Below are positions 33,507 to 43,751 of a stretch of 64,000 bases of DNA, one piece after another. The notes under the pieces were generated by a model, which had not been told where the DNA came from, did not search any database, and saw nothing but the letters and a program-made list of their open reading frames with translations. The translations under genes were made by a program, and so were the position numbers. The stretch is from positions 992,001 through 1,056,000 of the forward strand of contig JAKUHH010000201.1 of assembly GCA_022701365.1 (NCBI GenBank), given 5' to 3'. How positions within the stretch are numbered: position 1 is the stretch's first letter; the number at the start of each line of letters is the position of its first letter. The DNA is from Mycocentrospora acerina (taxonomy: Eukaryota > Ascomycota > Dothideomycetes > Pleosporales).

Positions 33507-35030
33507 TCACTTCTGACTACTCTCCCCACGTCTCTCCAACTCCATAGCAGCGATAATCGCGCACCCAATCCCACTCCCATCCTCCGCACTCGTCATCCTG
33601 ATCGGTCCCTCTACCGCCTCCTTGTCCTCCCAATCCAGTATCTCTCCCAGTGCCTTTGCCCACCTCTTCTTAAATTTCGGATGCTTATTTGCCACACTCC
33701 CATCCGCCGCAACATTCCCCTCTGTAATCCCCTCCTTCAAACAAATCGCCGCAACACCGCACGCGCACAGCCTCGCCCCCCTCGCAGCAATCATCTCCGC
33801 AATGCGACGCGAGACTTCAATCTCGACATCACTTGGCCGGAGCCCAAGCTTCTCAGCGAAAAGATCGCGTGTTTCCTGCAACCCATACGTTTCGTTTTGT
33901 TCGATATCCGACAAGAAGCCTGTATCGAGTGAATAACTCTTCTTTAAGATTTCTGTATTCTGGCCCTTGAACAACAAGCCTTGCTCTATGAGATCCACTA
34001 GAACGAGGCGATACATCTCCCCGAGATACAGTCCCGCGGATAGCTTTTCGAACGTCTGCTCACCTGGCCGCGGGCTATCTGCGTCGATTTTCTCGTCGTA
34101 TTTCGTTCGCGGCAGCACACGATGCGCGTTGTCGAATGCGCCATACTCGCAGTTGATTGCCATTTTGCGGTCTCGAGGATCGACGGACTGCGTCCTGTTT
34201 GTATGCGCTGCTACGATACGCTCATCGTTGGGGTCTAGCTTTGTCACGTCCGATAGACTAGCCATGTATGCTGCATTGCAACCTGTGCCGAAGATGGCTC
34301 CGATAATGGTTGCCGGGTCATTATACGCCGATGCAATCATTGCGCCGACAGTGTCGTTGATAACGCAGATGAGTTCTACAGGGAGCTTTCTCTCTTCAAT
34401 CTTCGTGCGGAGTTGTTGTGCTACATCTTCGCCTTCCACGCCGGAGATGTCGAATCCCTTGGTCCAGGTTTGCAGCACTGCATGGTCGATGTGAGATTGT
34501 GTTGCGGGATAGCTGAATGTGAAACCTAACGAGACGGGGTTTTCGTGGCTGTATTCTTCATGCAGATTCCTGCTTTTCAAGAAGTCTTCGAGTTTTTCTA
34601 TAACGAAGTTCCAGAGTGTTTCCGCATCACTTGTTTTAAGGTTTTCAGGGACTTTGTATTGCTCCTGATCCAAAGTACTCTTGTCTTTTCCTTTTGCACC
34701 GTCGCCTTTTAGTGTCACTTTGCATACTCGTAGATTCGTACCGCCGAGGTCTAGCGTAATGATTGTGCCTTTTTCTCTCCCGGTAGGGAGACTGTGCACC
34801 CAGCTTATGTTCATGGGTATATTTTGGCCATTGTCATTCTTCAGGCCTTCGTCAAGTTCTTCGCGGAAGCAGGAGACGATTTCCTTCAGCTTGGTGCCTG
34901 AGATCCAGAAATCGTGGTTCAGGCGTGTAAGTTGCTCTTCGAGCTCTGCGGGGATAGAATTCATCTTGGAATGCTTTGAGGAAGTTTTGGAGGAGCTGTG
35001 TGGTTCTTGGTATATTCTGGAGGGTGCCAT
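33507..35030 (-). CDS. Hexokinase
   Basis: Phosphorylates glucose/fructose to the 6-phosphate in the cytosol. Single exon, 507 residues. Motifs in order: HSLPTGREKG, the phosphate-1 loop LDLGGTNLRVCKV, LGFTFSYPATQSHIDHAVLQTWTKGFD (shortened: LGFTFSYP and TWTKGFD, the sugar-binding segment), ICVINDTVGAM with catalytic Asp, IFGTGCNAAYM (phosphate-2), INCEYGAFDN, PGEQTFEKLSAG(L)YLGEMYR and C-terminal DGSGIGCAIIAAM (adenosine site). All active-site residues appear present. Compared with typical fungal hexokinases the protein starts with a Ser/Lys-rich leader of about 20 residues, and a second ATG (MNSIPAEL) is a possible start. I cannot separate hexokinase from glucokinase subtype by eye with certainty, though the sequence is closer to hexokinase. 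Confidence 0.93.
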   Translation of the reverse strand: MAPSRIYQEPHSSSKTSSKHSKMNSIPAELEEQLTRLNHDFWISGTKLKEIVSCFREELDEGLKNDNGQNIPMNISWVHSLPTGREKGTIITLDLGGTNLRVCKVTLKGDGAKGKDKSTLDQEQYKVPENLKTSDAETLWNFVIEKLEDFLKSRNLHEEYSHENPVSLGFTFSYPATQSHIDHAVLQTWTKGFDISGVEGEDVAQQLRTKIEERKLPVELICVINDTVGAMIASAYNDPATIIGAIFGTGCNAAYMASLSDVTKLDPNDERIVAAHTNRTQSVDPRDRKMAINCEYGAFDNAHRVLPRTKYDEKIDADSPRPGEQTFEKLSAGLYLGEMYRLVLVDLIEQGLLFKGQNTEILKKSYSLDTGFLSDIEQNETYGLQETRDLFAEKLGLRPSDVEIEVSRRIAEMIAARGARLCACGVAAICLKEGITEGNVAADGSVANKHPKFKKRWAKALGEILDWEDKEAVEGPIRMTSAEDGSGIGCAIIAAMELERRGESSQK

Positions 35031-35741
35031 GTTGTAGTATGAACAACCTTGACGTCAAAGTATGTGAGAAAAAGCTTAGGGGTTGAGGAGCTGATGGTCG
35101 TTGGTAGACACAAAACTGGAGATATTTAGGAGTTCGTATATAAAAAATGCCCAAAAAGTTTGAGGGCTTCCAGTCACTTTATTTGTTCGAATCTATAGAC
35201 AAAGTCATCACCGTTGTTAAAATCCAATGTAGCTTCCTCGCTGCAATGACATCACACGGCCCTTCTTTCTCCAGTGTTTCTTCTCCATCTGACGTGAGTA
35301 ATTAGTCCGTGGGGAAGATCCGCATCGAAGAAATCCATTTCGCGGGTATGACGTCCCATCCAGCGAAGCAGACGACAGTGTGTTGGAAGTGGATGTCCTC
35401 GGCCAAAAGTCGGCCTGGGTATATGTGGGGTGGTGAGTGAACTTCGAGTCAGGAATGGGAGGAGCGGAAGGCTGACGGAACTGTAGGGAGATAAGAAAGA
35501 GATAGCTCAAATTAAGATTGAAGAACACTATACCTGGAATTTATGAAAAAGAAAAGTGCCTAGAGACTCAACCAACCAACGCCTGGTTCCCATGCATCCC
35601 ATCCGCCTATGATCTATGCTGTATGAACAAAAGAAACTTCGGCTGTCCAAGCCTGTGGTGTTATTGAAGAATGCGCGAGGCTCAGTCGCCCAATGATACA
35701 TTTTCATATGCCATTTTAAATGCAAGTTCTTCTGCTTGCCC
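35031..35741. other. Intergenic region
   Basis: About 700 bases, the hexokinase promoter plus the 3' flank of the Mpv17-family gene. Some acceptor-like sequences (for example TCTCCCTACAG on the minus strand near 35480) hint at a small spliced transcript, but I could not assemble a convincing protein. Confidence 0.4.
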
Positions 35742-36726
35742 CTAAACAGCACACTTCTGCTTATCCTGCTCCCGCTCCTCTCGTCTCTGTACGACTCGCA
35801 CAGGTGCTGATACTTTGTGCTCAGCTTCGTACTCCACACTTTCCATCGCAGCAGCCCTCTGATTCAACAGACTCAGATACGTCTGCCAACCAATCGCGAT
35901 GACACCGCCGAAAATGCTTCGATATTGTATGGGGATATACGTGAAGCTGAACGCCGTGACTATGGGCCAGAGCTTGCAGCTGTTGATCCAACTTGTAGGA
36001 ACAGTATTCTTTATGCGCTCGATTATCTCGGGGAGGGTTGCGCCTGTGAGGAGGGTCTGCATGCCGAAGAAATACGAATTGAAGAGCGGAGTGAAGAGGG
36101 CTTGGTTGACCACGACCTGAGACAATAATCAGCATGCGCACTAACATGTGGAGCCTGCACGTAAAACATACCTTTGTCGTCAAGGACAAGATCTTAGAGG
36201 AGTAGTTAAAATTGTTCCCCAGCCAGAGAAACCACTTGTAACTTGGGATACTCGACAGGCCACCAATTATGATAGCGCGTCCTGTACGATGCCAGTCGCG
36301 GTCCTCACTCCATTGTTGCACCCAGCCCCTTTCCTCGGCCTTTTCCTCGCCTGCCGGCGCGCCTGCCTCCTTCTCTGGCGATACGATGCTCTGCGCTACC
36401 AGATCGCCAACAAAGTATATGACCAGCGACGACAGAAACTGCGTCATGTATGGCTTTCTCTGCTGCACGCGCCCGTATGCGCGGAAGGGCTCATAGATGG
36501 GCTCGAGCCACAGCCAGCTGGGTCCGGGGATCGTCTTGGTCGAATCAGGCGCTTTCTGGCCTATGGGGGGTTTCGAGGCATTGTGTCTGCGCACCACATG
36601 CGAAGGAGACGTCGGAAAGTGTGTGCCAGAGGTGGAGTTTGTGTTACGAGGAAACAATTGGTGTGGTGGTGAAGTTGCATTGCGCCTTGAACTCACACGA
36701 GCCCAGGCGCAGGAATTGCGTATCAT
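35742..36726 (-). CDS. Mpv17/PMP22 family membrane protein
   Basis: Multi-spanning protein of the Mpv17/Sym1/PMP22 family found in mitochondrial inner or peroxisomal membranes. Exons 36726-36172 and 36116-35742 (309 residues), with a 55-nt intron GTATGT...TCAG. The N-terminus is Arg/Ser/Thr-rich and weakly acidic-free (MIRNSCAWARVSSRRNATS), consistent with a mitochondrial presequence. Next come PYMTQFLSSLVIYFVGDLVAQ, split as PYMTQ and VIYFVGDLVAQ (family motif), GGLSSIPSYKWFLWLG, VVVNQALFTPLFNSYFF (shortened: NQALFTPLFN) and the C-terminal signature SCKLWPIVTAFSFTYIP and QYRSIFGGVIAIGWQTYLS, split as LWPIVTAFSF and IGWQTYLS. All family blocks are present. Confidence 0.9.
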
Positions 36727-36933
36727 GACGGCGGTTTATGAGCTCTCATGAATCCTGCGTGCGAAGAGAGCGGGGGAGAGGGCGCTGAAAGGCAAAATGT
36801 TGAACTGTTGACAGTCATCGGCAGCGGATTTAAAGCCGATCCTCGGCTTTGGCAAATGCCCAAATCAAAAGAATCCCAGGGTCAGGGGCGAAAATCAGCC
36901 GGACGCCATGCTGTGCTAGTGAGCACGCTATGC

Positions 36934-36967
36934 CACGTGTTGTCGGTTTGGTGAGACACGTCACGTG
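36934..36967. promoter_or_regulatory. Pair of CACGTG E-boxes upstream of the Mpv17-family gene
   Basis: CACGTG occurs at 36934-36939 and again at 36962-36967, the second within GTCACGTG. They lie about 210-240 bp upstream of the minus-strand start at 36726. CACGTG is the core site of bHLH factors such as Cbf1. Function here is inference from motif spacing only. Confidence 0.35.
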
Positions 36968-37385
36968 TGGAGTACACACGACACTTCACTTGTTCCACAT
37001 GGTCAGCTGCAAGTGTCAGAATGCCATTGGAAGGGGGCGGAAACGTTGGTCAAGTGTGTTGTCACACGAAGCATCGGACAGCAGCTGATTGTGAACGTCA
37101 AGGCAAAAGATCACGTACACCAAGGTCAATATGGAGAGCAGAGTTGAACAACGAACATTTTCTTTTTGTCGAAACTCCGTTGGTCATGATAAATGCCATG
37201 TACAGTACAAGAATCGAAACGACAGCCACAACAGCCGCTGATGCTGATAGTAGGCAAGTCTAATACGGAGTAAACACTAGATGCTATAAAATATGTGAAT
37301 AGAAAAGAAGAAGGCGCCAAATCATACAACTATCAATGCTCTACGTGCATGATACATCAACACATCAAGCGTTGCTAACAAGCAT
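36968..37385. other. Intergenic region, 3' flank of the AA9 gene
   Basis: About 420 bases between the E-box pair and the LPMO stop codon. No gene is seen. It probably carries the LPMO 3' UTR. Confidence 0.5.
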
Positions 37386-38427
37386 CTACTGGAGGCACTG
37401 AGAGTAGTAGGGGTTGGAGACCTTGCAGGTCCAGCCAGATGGGCAGGACTTGGGGCCGGTGAAACCCTGGCCACCACACTGGCCATACTTCTGGGCAGTC
37501 GCACCACTAGCGACGGCAGTGGCAGTAGGCTTAGTAACAGTGGTGAGAGTTGTCTTGGTGACAACAACAACAGGTGCAGTGGTGGCGGCGGGAGCCTTGG
37601 TGGTGGTGGGAGCCTTAGTGGTGACGGGAGCCTTGGTAGTGACGGGAGCAGGGGCGGGGGAGGTACCGCTGCTTGCACCGTCCCAGACCTTAGGGCCGGG
37701 GATGGGGTAGCTGCTGAATGCGTTGTAAAGGTCGAACAGGATACCAGCATCGGTAGCCTTGTATGCGCCAGGGAAGCTGACACCAGCGGGGAGAGCAGCA
37801 GTGCCGCTGCCACCAACCTTGAGGTGGATGCACTCCATGTAGAACTGAGCACCGGAAGTACGGTAACCCTCGTGGAGAGCGTTGATCTCGGGGCGGAGGA
37901 CGTAATCGCCGGGGGCGAGGTTAGGGAGCTTAACCTTGTGCTGACCGGGCTTGCCGGTGTAAGCTCCAGTCTGCAGCTTGGTAACGGCCCAGCTCTTGCC
38001 ATCCCAACCATCCTCCCAAATCTTAGTCCACGAAAGAGAAGCGCCAGCCTTCGAGATGTAGACCATGATGGGGCCCTTGTGGGTCTGTAGTATCTGTTAG
38101 CATAGTTCAGCATCAAGCGCAAGCTAAACTCACAGGATCAATGATGTCGTCAGAGGCTGAGTTGCTATCATGGTGCCACTGGACGGTGATCTCGTCACCA
38201 CCGTTCACGGCAACCTTGGTGGAAGCCTTGACGTTGGCGACATTGCAGGTCATGTCCTGGGATTGAACATTGGTGATGGGGTTGTTGTTGGGAGGAGAAT
38301 CGATGTAGCCACCCTGGCTGTTACCAACGCCTTGGTCCTTTCCATTGACAAGAACGTTCCAGACGGTGGTGTGGGCAGTGGCGAACTGAGCGCCAATAGC
38401 GAGAGCGAGAACAGCAGAGGCCTTCAT
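37386..38427 (-). CDS. AA9 lytic polysaccharide monooxygenase with C-terminal CBM1
   Basis: Secreted copper enzyme that oxidatively cleaves cellulose. Exons 38427-38134 and 38084-37386 (330 residues), with intron GTGAGT...CTACAG. An 18-residue signal peptide ends ATA|H, leaving the copper-ligand His as residue 1 (HTTVWNVLVNG). The second ligand lies in VQWHHDSN. The C-terminal half of the catalytic domain has the usual Gln-x-Tyr in AQFYMECIHL and an LPAGVSFPGAY segment. A Thr/Pro/Ala-rich linker with repeated TTKAP units follows, ending in a CBM1 (QKYGQCGGQGFTGPKSC and WTCKVSNPYYSQCLQ) with four Cys and aromatic residues in place. Full length and apparently functional. Confidence 0.96.
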
Positions 38428-40284
38428 TGTGATTTTGGGATTGAACAAATGCTTATTTGAATAGATTGACTGATATGAAGAATGAGAGAGTGAATAGTCA
38501 AAAAAGATCAATGGTCAGTAAAAGAGTGACTGAAAAATGAATGTGAGCGTCAAGCGTGCCTTGTTCTTAATGGGCGGCCAAAGAGTTTTATACCTCTCGT
38601 TAATGCAGGTACCAGATTCCTTCCATCTCGCTTGATTGATGCCCATCTACACGGCATCCTAACTGAAGCCGCACCTAGACATGTGGCGGATTGACAAGGA
38701 TGTCTCCTTTATCGGTTCGAGTGCGACTAACGCTGTGAATAGTTAGATGCGCCGTTGAGTGGAGGTTTCCCTTTGAAACGAGGCTGGCGCCACCTCAAAG
38801 AGCCAGATTTGAGTCATGACTATATCCTGGTTCCCGATTGAAGGAACAATAACATGGATGTTTGCCCCTGGGAAAGATCTGTTCGAGAACGACTTTATCG
38901 AATAACGACTCAGTACAGAGCATGCCCGGCCGAAGGCAGACATCATTCTTGGTTGGGGATCTTGGTATTGAACAATATACTATGAAACTCCATATGCTGT
39001 CCTCGGTGTTATCTCTAGCGTGTTGTTACACAATCTATCTGGCGTTTAGCAGCATTTCGACCACAAGTCAGAACGGTTCTGCTGCAAGCCAAATGCCAAA
39101 GTCCCGGTCACAGGCAGTGCGACAGGTGTGTAGCGAGGGCGCGAAAATCTCTGACGCCGTCATCTCGCACCCGTAATTGTGGAGGGTAAGGAGATGACAT
39201 GTCAGACAACGGATGGCGGGGAAAAGACTGGCACACAACAGGTGGCGGAGGAAAGACAAAGCAGTCAGCGGGGAAACAACATATCAGACAGCGGAGAAAA
39301 GACAGTTCATACTGCGAATGGCAGAGAAAATACATGTCAAACGGTAGATGGTGGACAACTGAATTGACTACCTACCTTCCAGAATCATCGCTGGCCCATC
39401 AGGCTTCCCATCCTGCCGTAGCCATGAACGGGAGGTGAAATTGGTCTATGCATCGGGGCGTGTTTCAGCGATCCCGATCCTTCGTAGGATGGGCGAGTAC
39501 CTATTTCCGACTACCAGAGTAATGTAACCTGTTACTCGCGTAACTAGCTCTTGTGCTGATTGGATACTTCAAATCTTGGGTGGAATGATGTGGAGTCAAT
39601 AGGCGTAGAGATAGAGGTAAGGTTAGGATGGCACCTGTCATCACGCATCTTGGCGCTCGGTAAATTCATAAGAGCGGGCGGAGCTGCTAACGTTCGGTAC
39701 GCACAGGAGGCAGATGAGAGGAAACCTGCCTGCATGGCCAGACCGCGCGCTTCGACTCTTCGATACCACTTGTTGGAGCCCTGTCGCTGAAAATCGAATT
39801 GTTCTTGAAACGTGTACGTGCTGGTGCGTTTTTGCACTCTAGGTATCAACAGCTGTCATTCCATCTACGTCATAACCACGGTCGTGCAATAGAGCCCATT
39901 AGGGTTTGCGGGAGGAAGAGGTCCGAAAATCCGAAATTAAGAAAGAGGCATAGGCGGGCGAGCATTATGCATCAAACGAAAGTGTGATAAGGAACCAATT
40001 CAAATCGGCATTGGACATGCAGCATCTTATACAAAGGCAAGAACATGATGAAACAACTACGTATACTGGATACATATACTTTACGCAGTCAGGAAGAGGT
40101 GTTTTGAGCACTTATCAAGCCATAATCACCAGGCATTATTCAGATTCCAATAGTAGCTGATCCCTGCAGAATAATCCGCTCTTTGTGGAATCTGCTCTGC
40201 GTGAGCAAAATTGAGCAAAGTTTAAATTTATGTTTTCAATTTGCTAAATCAGGGGCAATCCCTCGGACTTCGAAATGATTGAAA
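38428..40284. other. Intergenic region, about 1.85 kb
   Basis: Large gap between the LPMO start and the 3' end of the amino-acid permease. Short frames lack domain features. The LPMO promoter must lie at its left edge. It contains the degenerate tandem repeat described separately at 39190-39362. Confidence 0.5.
39190..39362. repeat. Degenerate purine-rich tandem repeat, about 33-36 bp unit
   Basis: Four or five imperfect units with the pattern ACAtgTCAGACAxCGG followed by atGGxGGxGAAAAGAC. Examples are ACATGTCAGACAACGG near 39197, ACATATCAGACAGCGG near 39280 and ACATGTCAAACGGTAG near 39332. It could be a decayed minisatellite. One frame reads as repeated T-x-D-G-G-E-K/G-R-E-N blocks, but without a gene around it I do not call it coding. 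Confidence 0.5.
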
Positions 40285-42630
40285 TCAGAATAGATACTTC
40301 CCTGACCAATCCTTCACTTTATCATACCATGTCCCTAAACTCGCTATCCACCCACTCGTCTTGACCTGCACTCTTCGATGTGAGCCATCAATCTTGGCAG
40401 CAAACGTTTCTACCATGGAATTCTTCACATTAGAGGGTACATCCTCTGTGTCCAAATGATAGACTTTGACTCGAAGTCCAACGTAATCTCCAACAGTCTT
40501 CCGCTTTCCGGCCGGTCCATCGGTCTTATTGGTTTCAATCATCAGAATTCGCATCCCGGCCCAGTAAAGGAAACTCCCAAAGAGGAGACAGACAATGGTG
40601 ACGGGCCACCACCATCGCGGAATCTTGCCATGGCCAGTAGTCTTACCAGCGAAGATAAGAATGAGGATGTTTCCCGGAACGAAAATGATGAGAAGTATGT
40701 AAAGGAGGGGCTTGAAGTGGAAGAAATTTAGACGGTAGCTGGGGGTATGTGACTGCATACGCGTTTGTAGGTACGGAAGACCAAGCGCAACAAAAGCTAA
40801 GACACAGTTAGTTGAGTCGCCGAGAAATAATGTTGATAAATTATATACGTACTACTGGCAATAATATGACCGTAGGTGAACAAGCCTATGGCAAAGGAAT
40901 AGCCGTCAGAGTGTGTTGGTGCCGCAGCAATGAAGATGACGGAGGTAATCCAATGCAAGAACAAAGCTCCTTTTGGAGTAACTTCATCTCGTTGCAAATA
41001 TTTCCAGAAAGGAAGAATACGTTGAATGGCAATGGACTGTTTCACTGTTTTTGATGTTAGCATTGCAAGCAGACATAAGGTGCAATCTACCTTTTGTTGC
41101 AGTGTACGTGACCGCTAACACATTGCCAAACGCTGAAATTGCCATACAGATTTTGAAAGGCGTCGATGCTCCAAAAACCTTCGGCGCAAATGCAAGGGCA
41201 ACAGCTAGATCCGAGTTTGGCCCAGTAAGAGTGGCATAGTCCAAAACCCGATACTTTTAAGTCGTTAGATGATGGCTTTTTGTAGGGTATAGAAATCAAC
41301 GTACCAAAGCAGTAGCAACCATAACATATAGAGCCCAGACTGTGATGACACCCAAGAAAGCGCCGGTATTGAGTGTTCGCTTTGGCGTTCGACCTTCGAG
41401 AGCACGAATCTCGCCAGCAACCTTTCGATTGTGTAAGCCATAGACAAGAGATCAGACTAATCCTCATAAACTCACATAATTGGCATTCTCCCATCCTTGG
41501 TACGAGTAGAAGATTAACACCATACCAGCCATACCATCGGTTGTCCCTCCGTTACCAGAGTCGTCCCATTGTAGGTTATCATTCTTACCGCTATAAACCA
41601 TACCAGCTATAAAAACAACAAGTAGTAGAATAACCTTGTACCACGCCACGAGCTTGTTCAGAAATAGACCTGCTTTGCTCGAATGCCAGTGAATCAGGCA
41701 GACCAACGTCACGACAGACACAGCCAGATAGCGAACCAAGCGGTCGTCAAGCTCACCAGTTCGGCTCAGGTGAGGCATGGCGGCAATGAGTGCATGTTTG
41801 GCAAATTGGATAGAGTTGCCATATGAATTCGCGAGCGCCAAAAAGAACCCCGAGAAGAGTATCGTCGCAAGAAGCTCGGGGCGGCGGTAGATCTCATCCA
41901 ACTATTGCAGATATCAGCATCGTGAACTTTTTTTTGTATAGATGGACTAACATAAACTAACTCGCCGCCATTGAATGGCAATGCATTTCCGAACTCCAGA
42001 TAGACCAGCAACCTTCCGGGATTAGCTTTCACCCATGCGTTGCATCGGAGATTACTAACAGCAGTGTCGTCCACAGCCCGCCAATTGCCCACAGACCGAC
42101 ACTTAGGCCTTTAGAGCCAGTGGATAGTAGAACTGCTCCCGGAGTTGTAAAAATACCGGTACCGATCTTTCCGTTTTAGTTTAACACAAATTTAAATATT
42201 AATTGTGTTTACTAACCTGTTTGTTCAGAATTAAAGCTGCGACGTCCAAGACTGTGAGGTTGGTTCGAGGTACTGTTACATTCGTCTCATCCCAGTCTTC
42301 GACATCATCATCGTACAGAGCATCACTTGAAGGATTTGAATTAGTGCGGCCGTTGGCATGAGTCCTGTCTACTTGAGGAACATTCACAGCATAAGAATCT
42401 GCAGTTGTCTTGATCACCCCTGCGGATGTCCCTGTGGTCCGTGAGGACGAATCGGACGAATCTGGATGGGCACTAGGGTGTGAACTCTGTCGACCTCGAG
42501 ATGCATCATTTCGCGACCCAGGCGCGGATTTTGAACGAATAGAGGAAGCGTTTGCAACAGGCCGACGAGACATTCGATATGATTCGTGGTTATGTGGCGA
42601 AAGGAGCTGATTGGGTGGAGGGGTTGGCAT
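40285..42630 (-). CDS. Amino-acid permease, MUP1-like (high-affinity methionine permease type)
   Basis: Plasma-membrane APC-superfamily transporter of the L-type group. Eight exons on the minus strand: 42630-42217, 42166-42060, 42012-41952, 41901-41476, 41421-41305, 41253-41091, 41044-40853, 40796-40285 (663 residues). Each junction keeps frame. A Ser-rich cytosolic N-terminus of about 120 residues is followed by TNLTVLDVAALILNKQ|IGTGIFTTPG (shortened: LILNKQ|IGTGIF), the unwound-helix-1 motif of APC carriers. Next are LLVYLEFGNALPFNGGE, YLDEIYRRPELLATILF, AGMVLIFYSYQGWENANY, EIRALEGRTPKRTL and about 12 hydrophobic helices overall. The GIF and FNGGE blocks match fungal Mup1-type permeases. 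Substrate assignment rests on resemblance, so cystine or other neutral amino acids remain possible. Confidence 0.88.
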
Positions 42631-43751
42631 CGCTTGATCACTCGAGAATCAATTGAAAGTCGGCAAGGTGACACAAAAGCACCGCGGAGTGCTGAAATGT
42701 TGTCTCTGAAGAAGACACGATCAGGCGTGAATCTGTGTCGATATCAGGCTCAAGTACATATACAACTAGGTCCCGTGAGCGTATCTTTAACTGTATGTAG
42801 CAATCTGGAGGCCACTCAGATGCGTTCGTGATCTGCCGCGAACTCCGCCCCCACCAAACACTGCATATGCAGTGCGACAAAAAGCCACCTCGGGGCCAAC
42901 TTCAGCAGGCAGCTATGAGCCGCAGGGGAAAATATCCCACACCTTTAGTGCTCATCCCTGACTCACAGGAGGTCCTCCAGTTTAGGCTCCATCAGATCTT
43001 CTGCGGCCGCTTAAAGTGAAAGGGTCAAGCTAGGATAGCCACTCCACCTCGATTCTGCCCAGGCTTACTCTGCACATCACTATGACAGACTCAGCGACCC
43101 AACAATACGACATACAGGTGATAAGCTCGAGGTGCGTACACGAGACGATTTCTAATTGAGACGAACTGACCACATCAAGATACATCCGAAGAATCACCCT
43201 CGAGAACTATGTAAACTCGAAGATCAATGAATTCGGTTCTGAGTGGAGGTGTGAGGTACCGAAACTCCCGAGTCTCTTCCCAACAAGTGTGTTGCTCACA
43301 AGTAGATAGACCGCCAGAAACAATAGGATAGTCTTCACAGCTTTACGAAAGCTAACCCCAGTATGTCGTGCTCCTTCACTTACTTTTAAATCGCGGCCTG
43401 ACGACTAACGGATATGAGGACGAACTTGATCAGTTACAAAGGAGCAGCCATGGCGACCGGGCACCCCAAACCCAGAGCCTGTTCGTATAGCGATGGCGAT
43501 CAGGGCCGTGTTGAGAAATGCCGCCAGACACTAGAGGCGCAGCATGAAAGAAGCCTAAGCCGGCTGTGCACCTGTCGCGCGCCAAATGTTGTGGCTTCTG
43601 CACCGGCGTTGGAATGAGGATAGGCTGACCGGCTGATCTCAGCCTTTGTACAATTCAATTTATAATCGAGTAACTTAATCCGAATTTGTCTTGCATCTCA
43701 ACCACCTTCATCCCACTGTTTGCTTGTTCTCTTGGCGTTCTCGTATCCGGA
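42631..43751. other. Intergenic region with a candidate spliced upstream ORF
   Basis: Shared upstream region of the permease and the CorA-like gene, which are divergent. At 43082-43309 a spliced frame is visible: exon 43082-43131, intron GTGCGT...CAAG, exon from 43180. It gives MTDSATQQYDIQVISS|RYIRR then ENYVNSKINEFGSEWRCEVP and a stop at 43307. It may be a remnant or an alternative N-terminal exon of the CorA-like gene, but I cannot connect it. The 43414-43617 frame lacks features. Confidence 0.4.

Noticed and set aside
33622..35037. Long plus-strand frames inside the hexokinase gene
   Set aside because: They are antisense shadows of a well-conserved minus-strand enzyme and show no domain features.
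35217..35839. Small minus-strand gene between hexokinase and Mpv17
   Set aside because: Acceptor-like sequences are present, but no combination gave a recognisable or well-started protein.
43414..43617. 67-codon frame upstream of the CorA-like gene
   Set aside because: No conserved features; overlaps probable promoter sequence.
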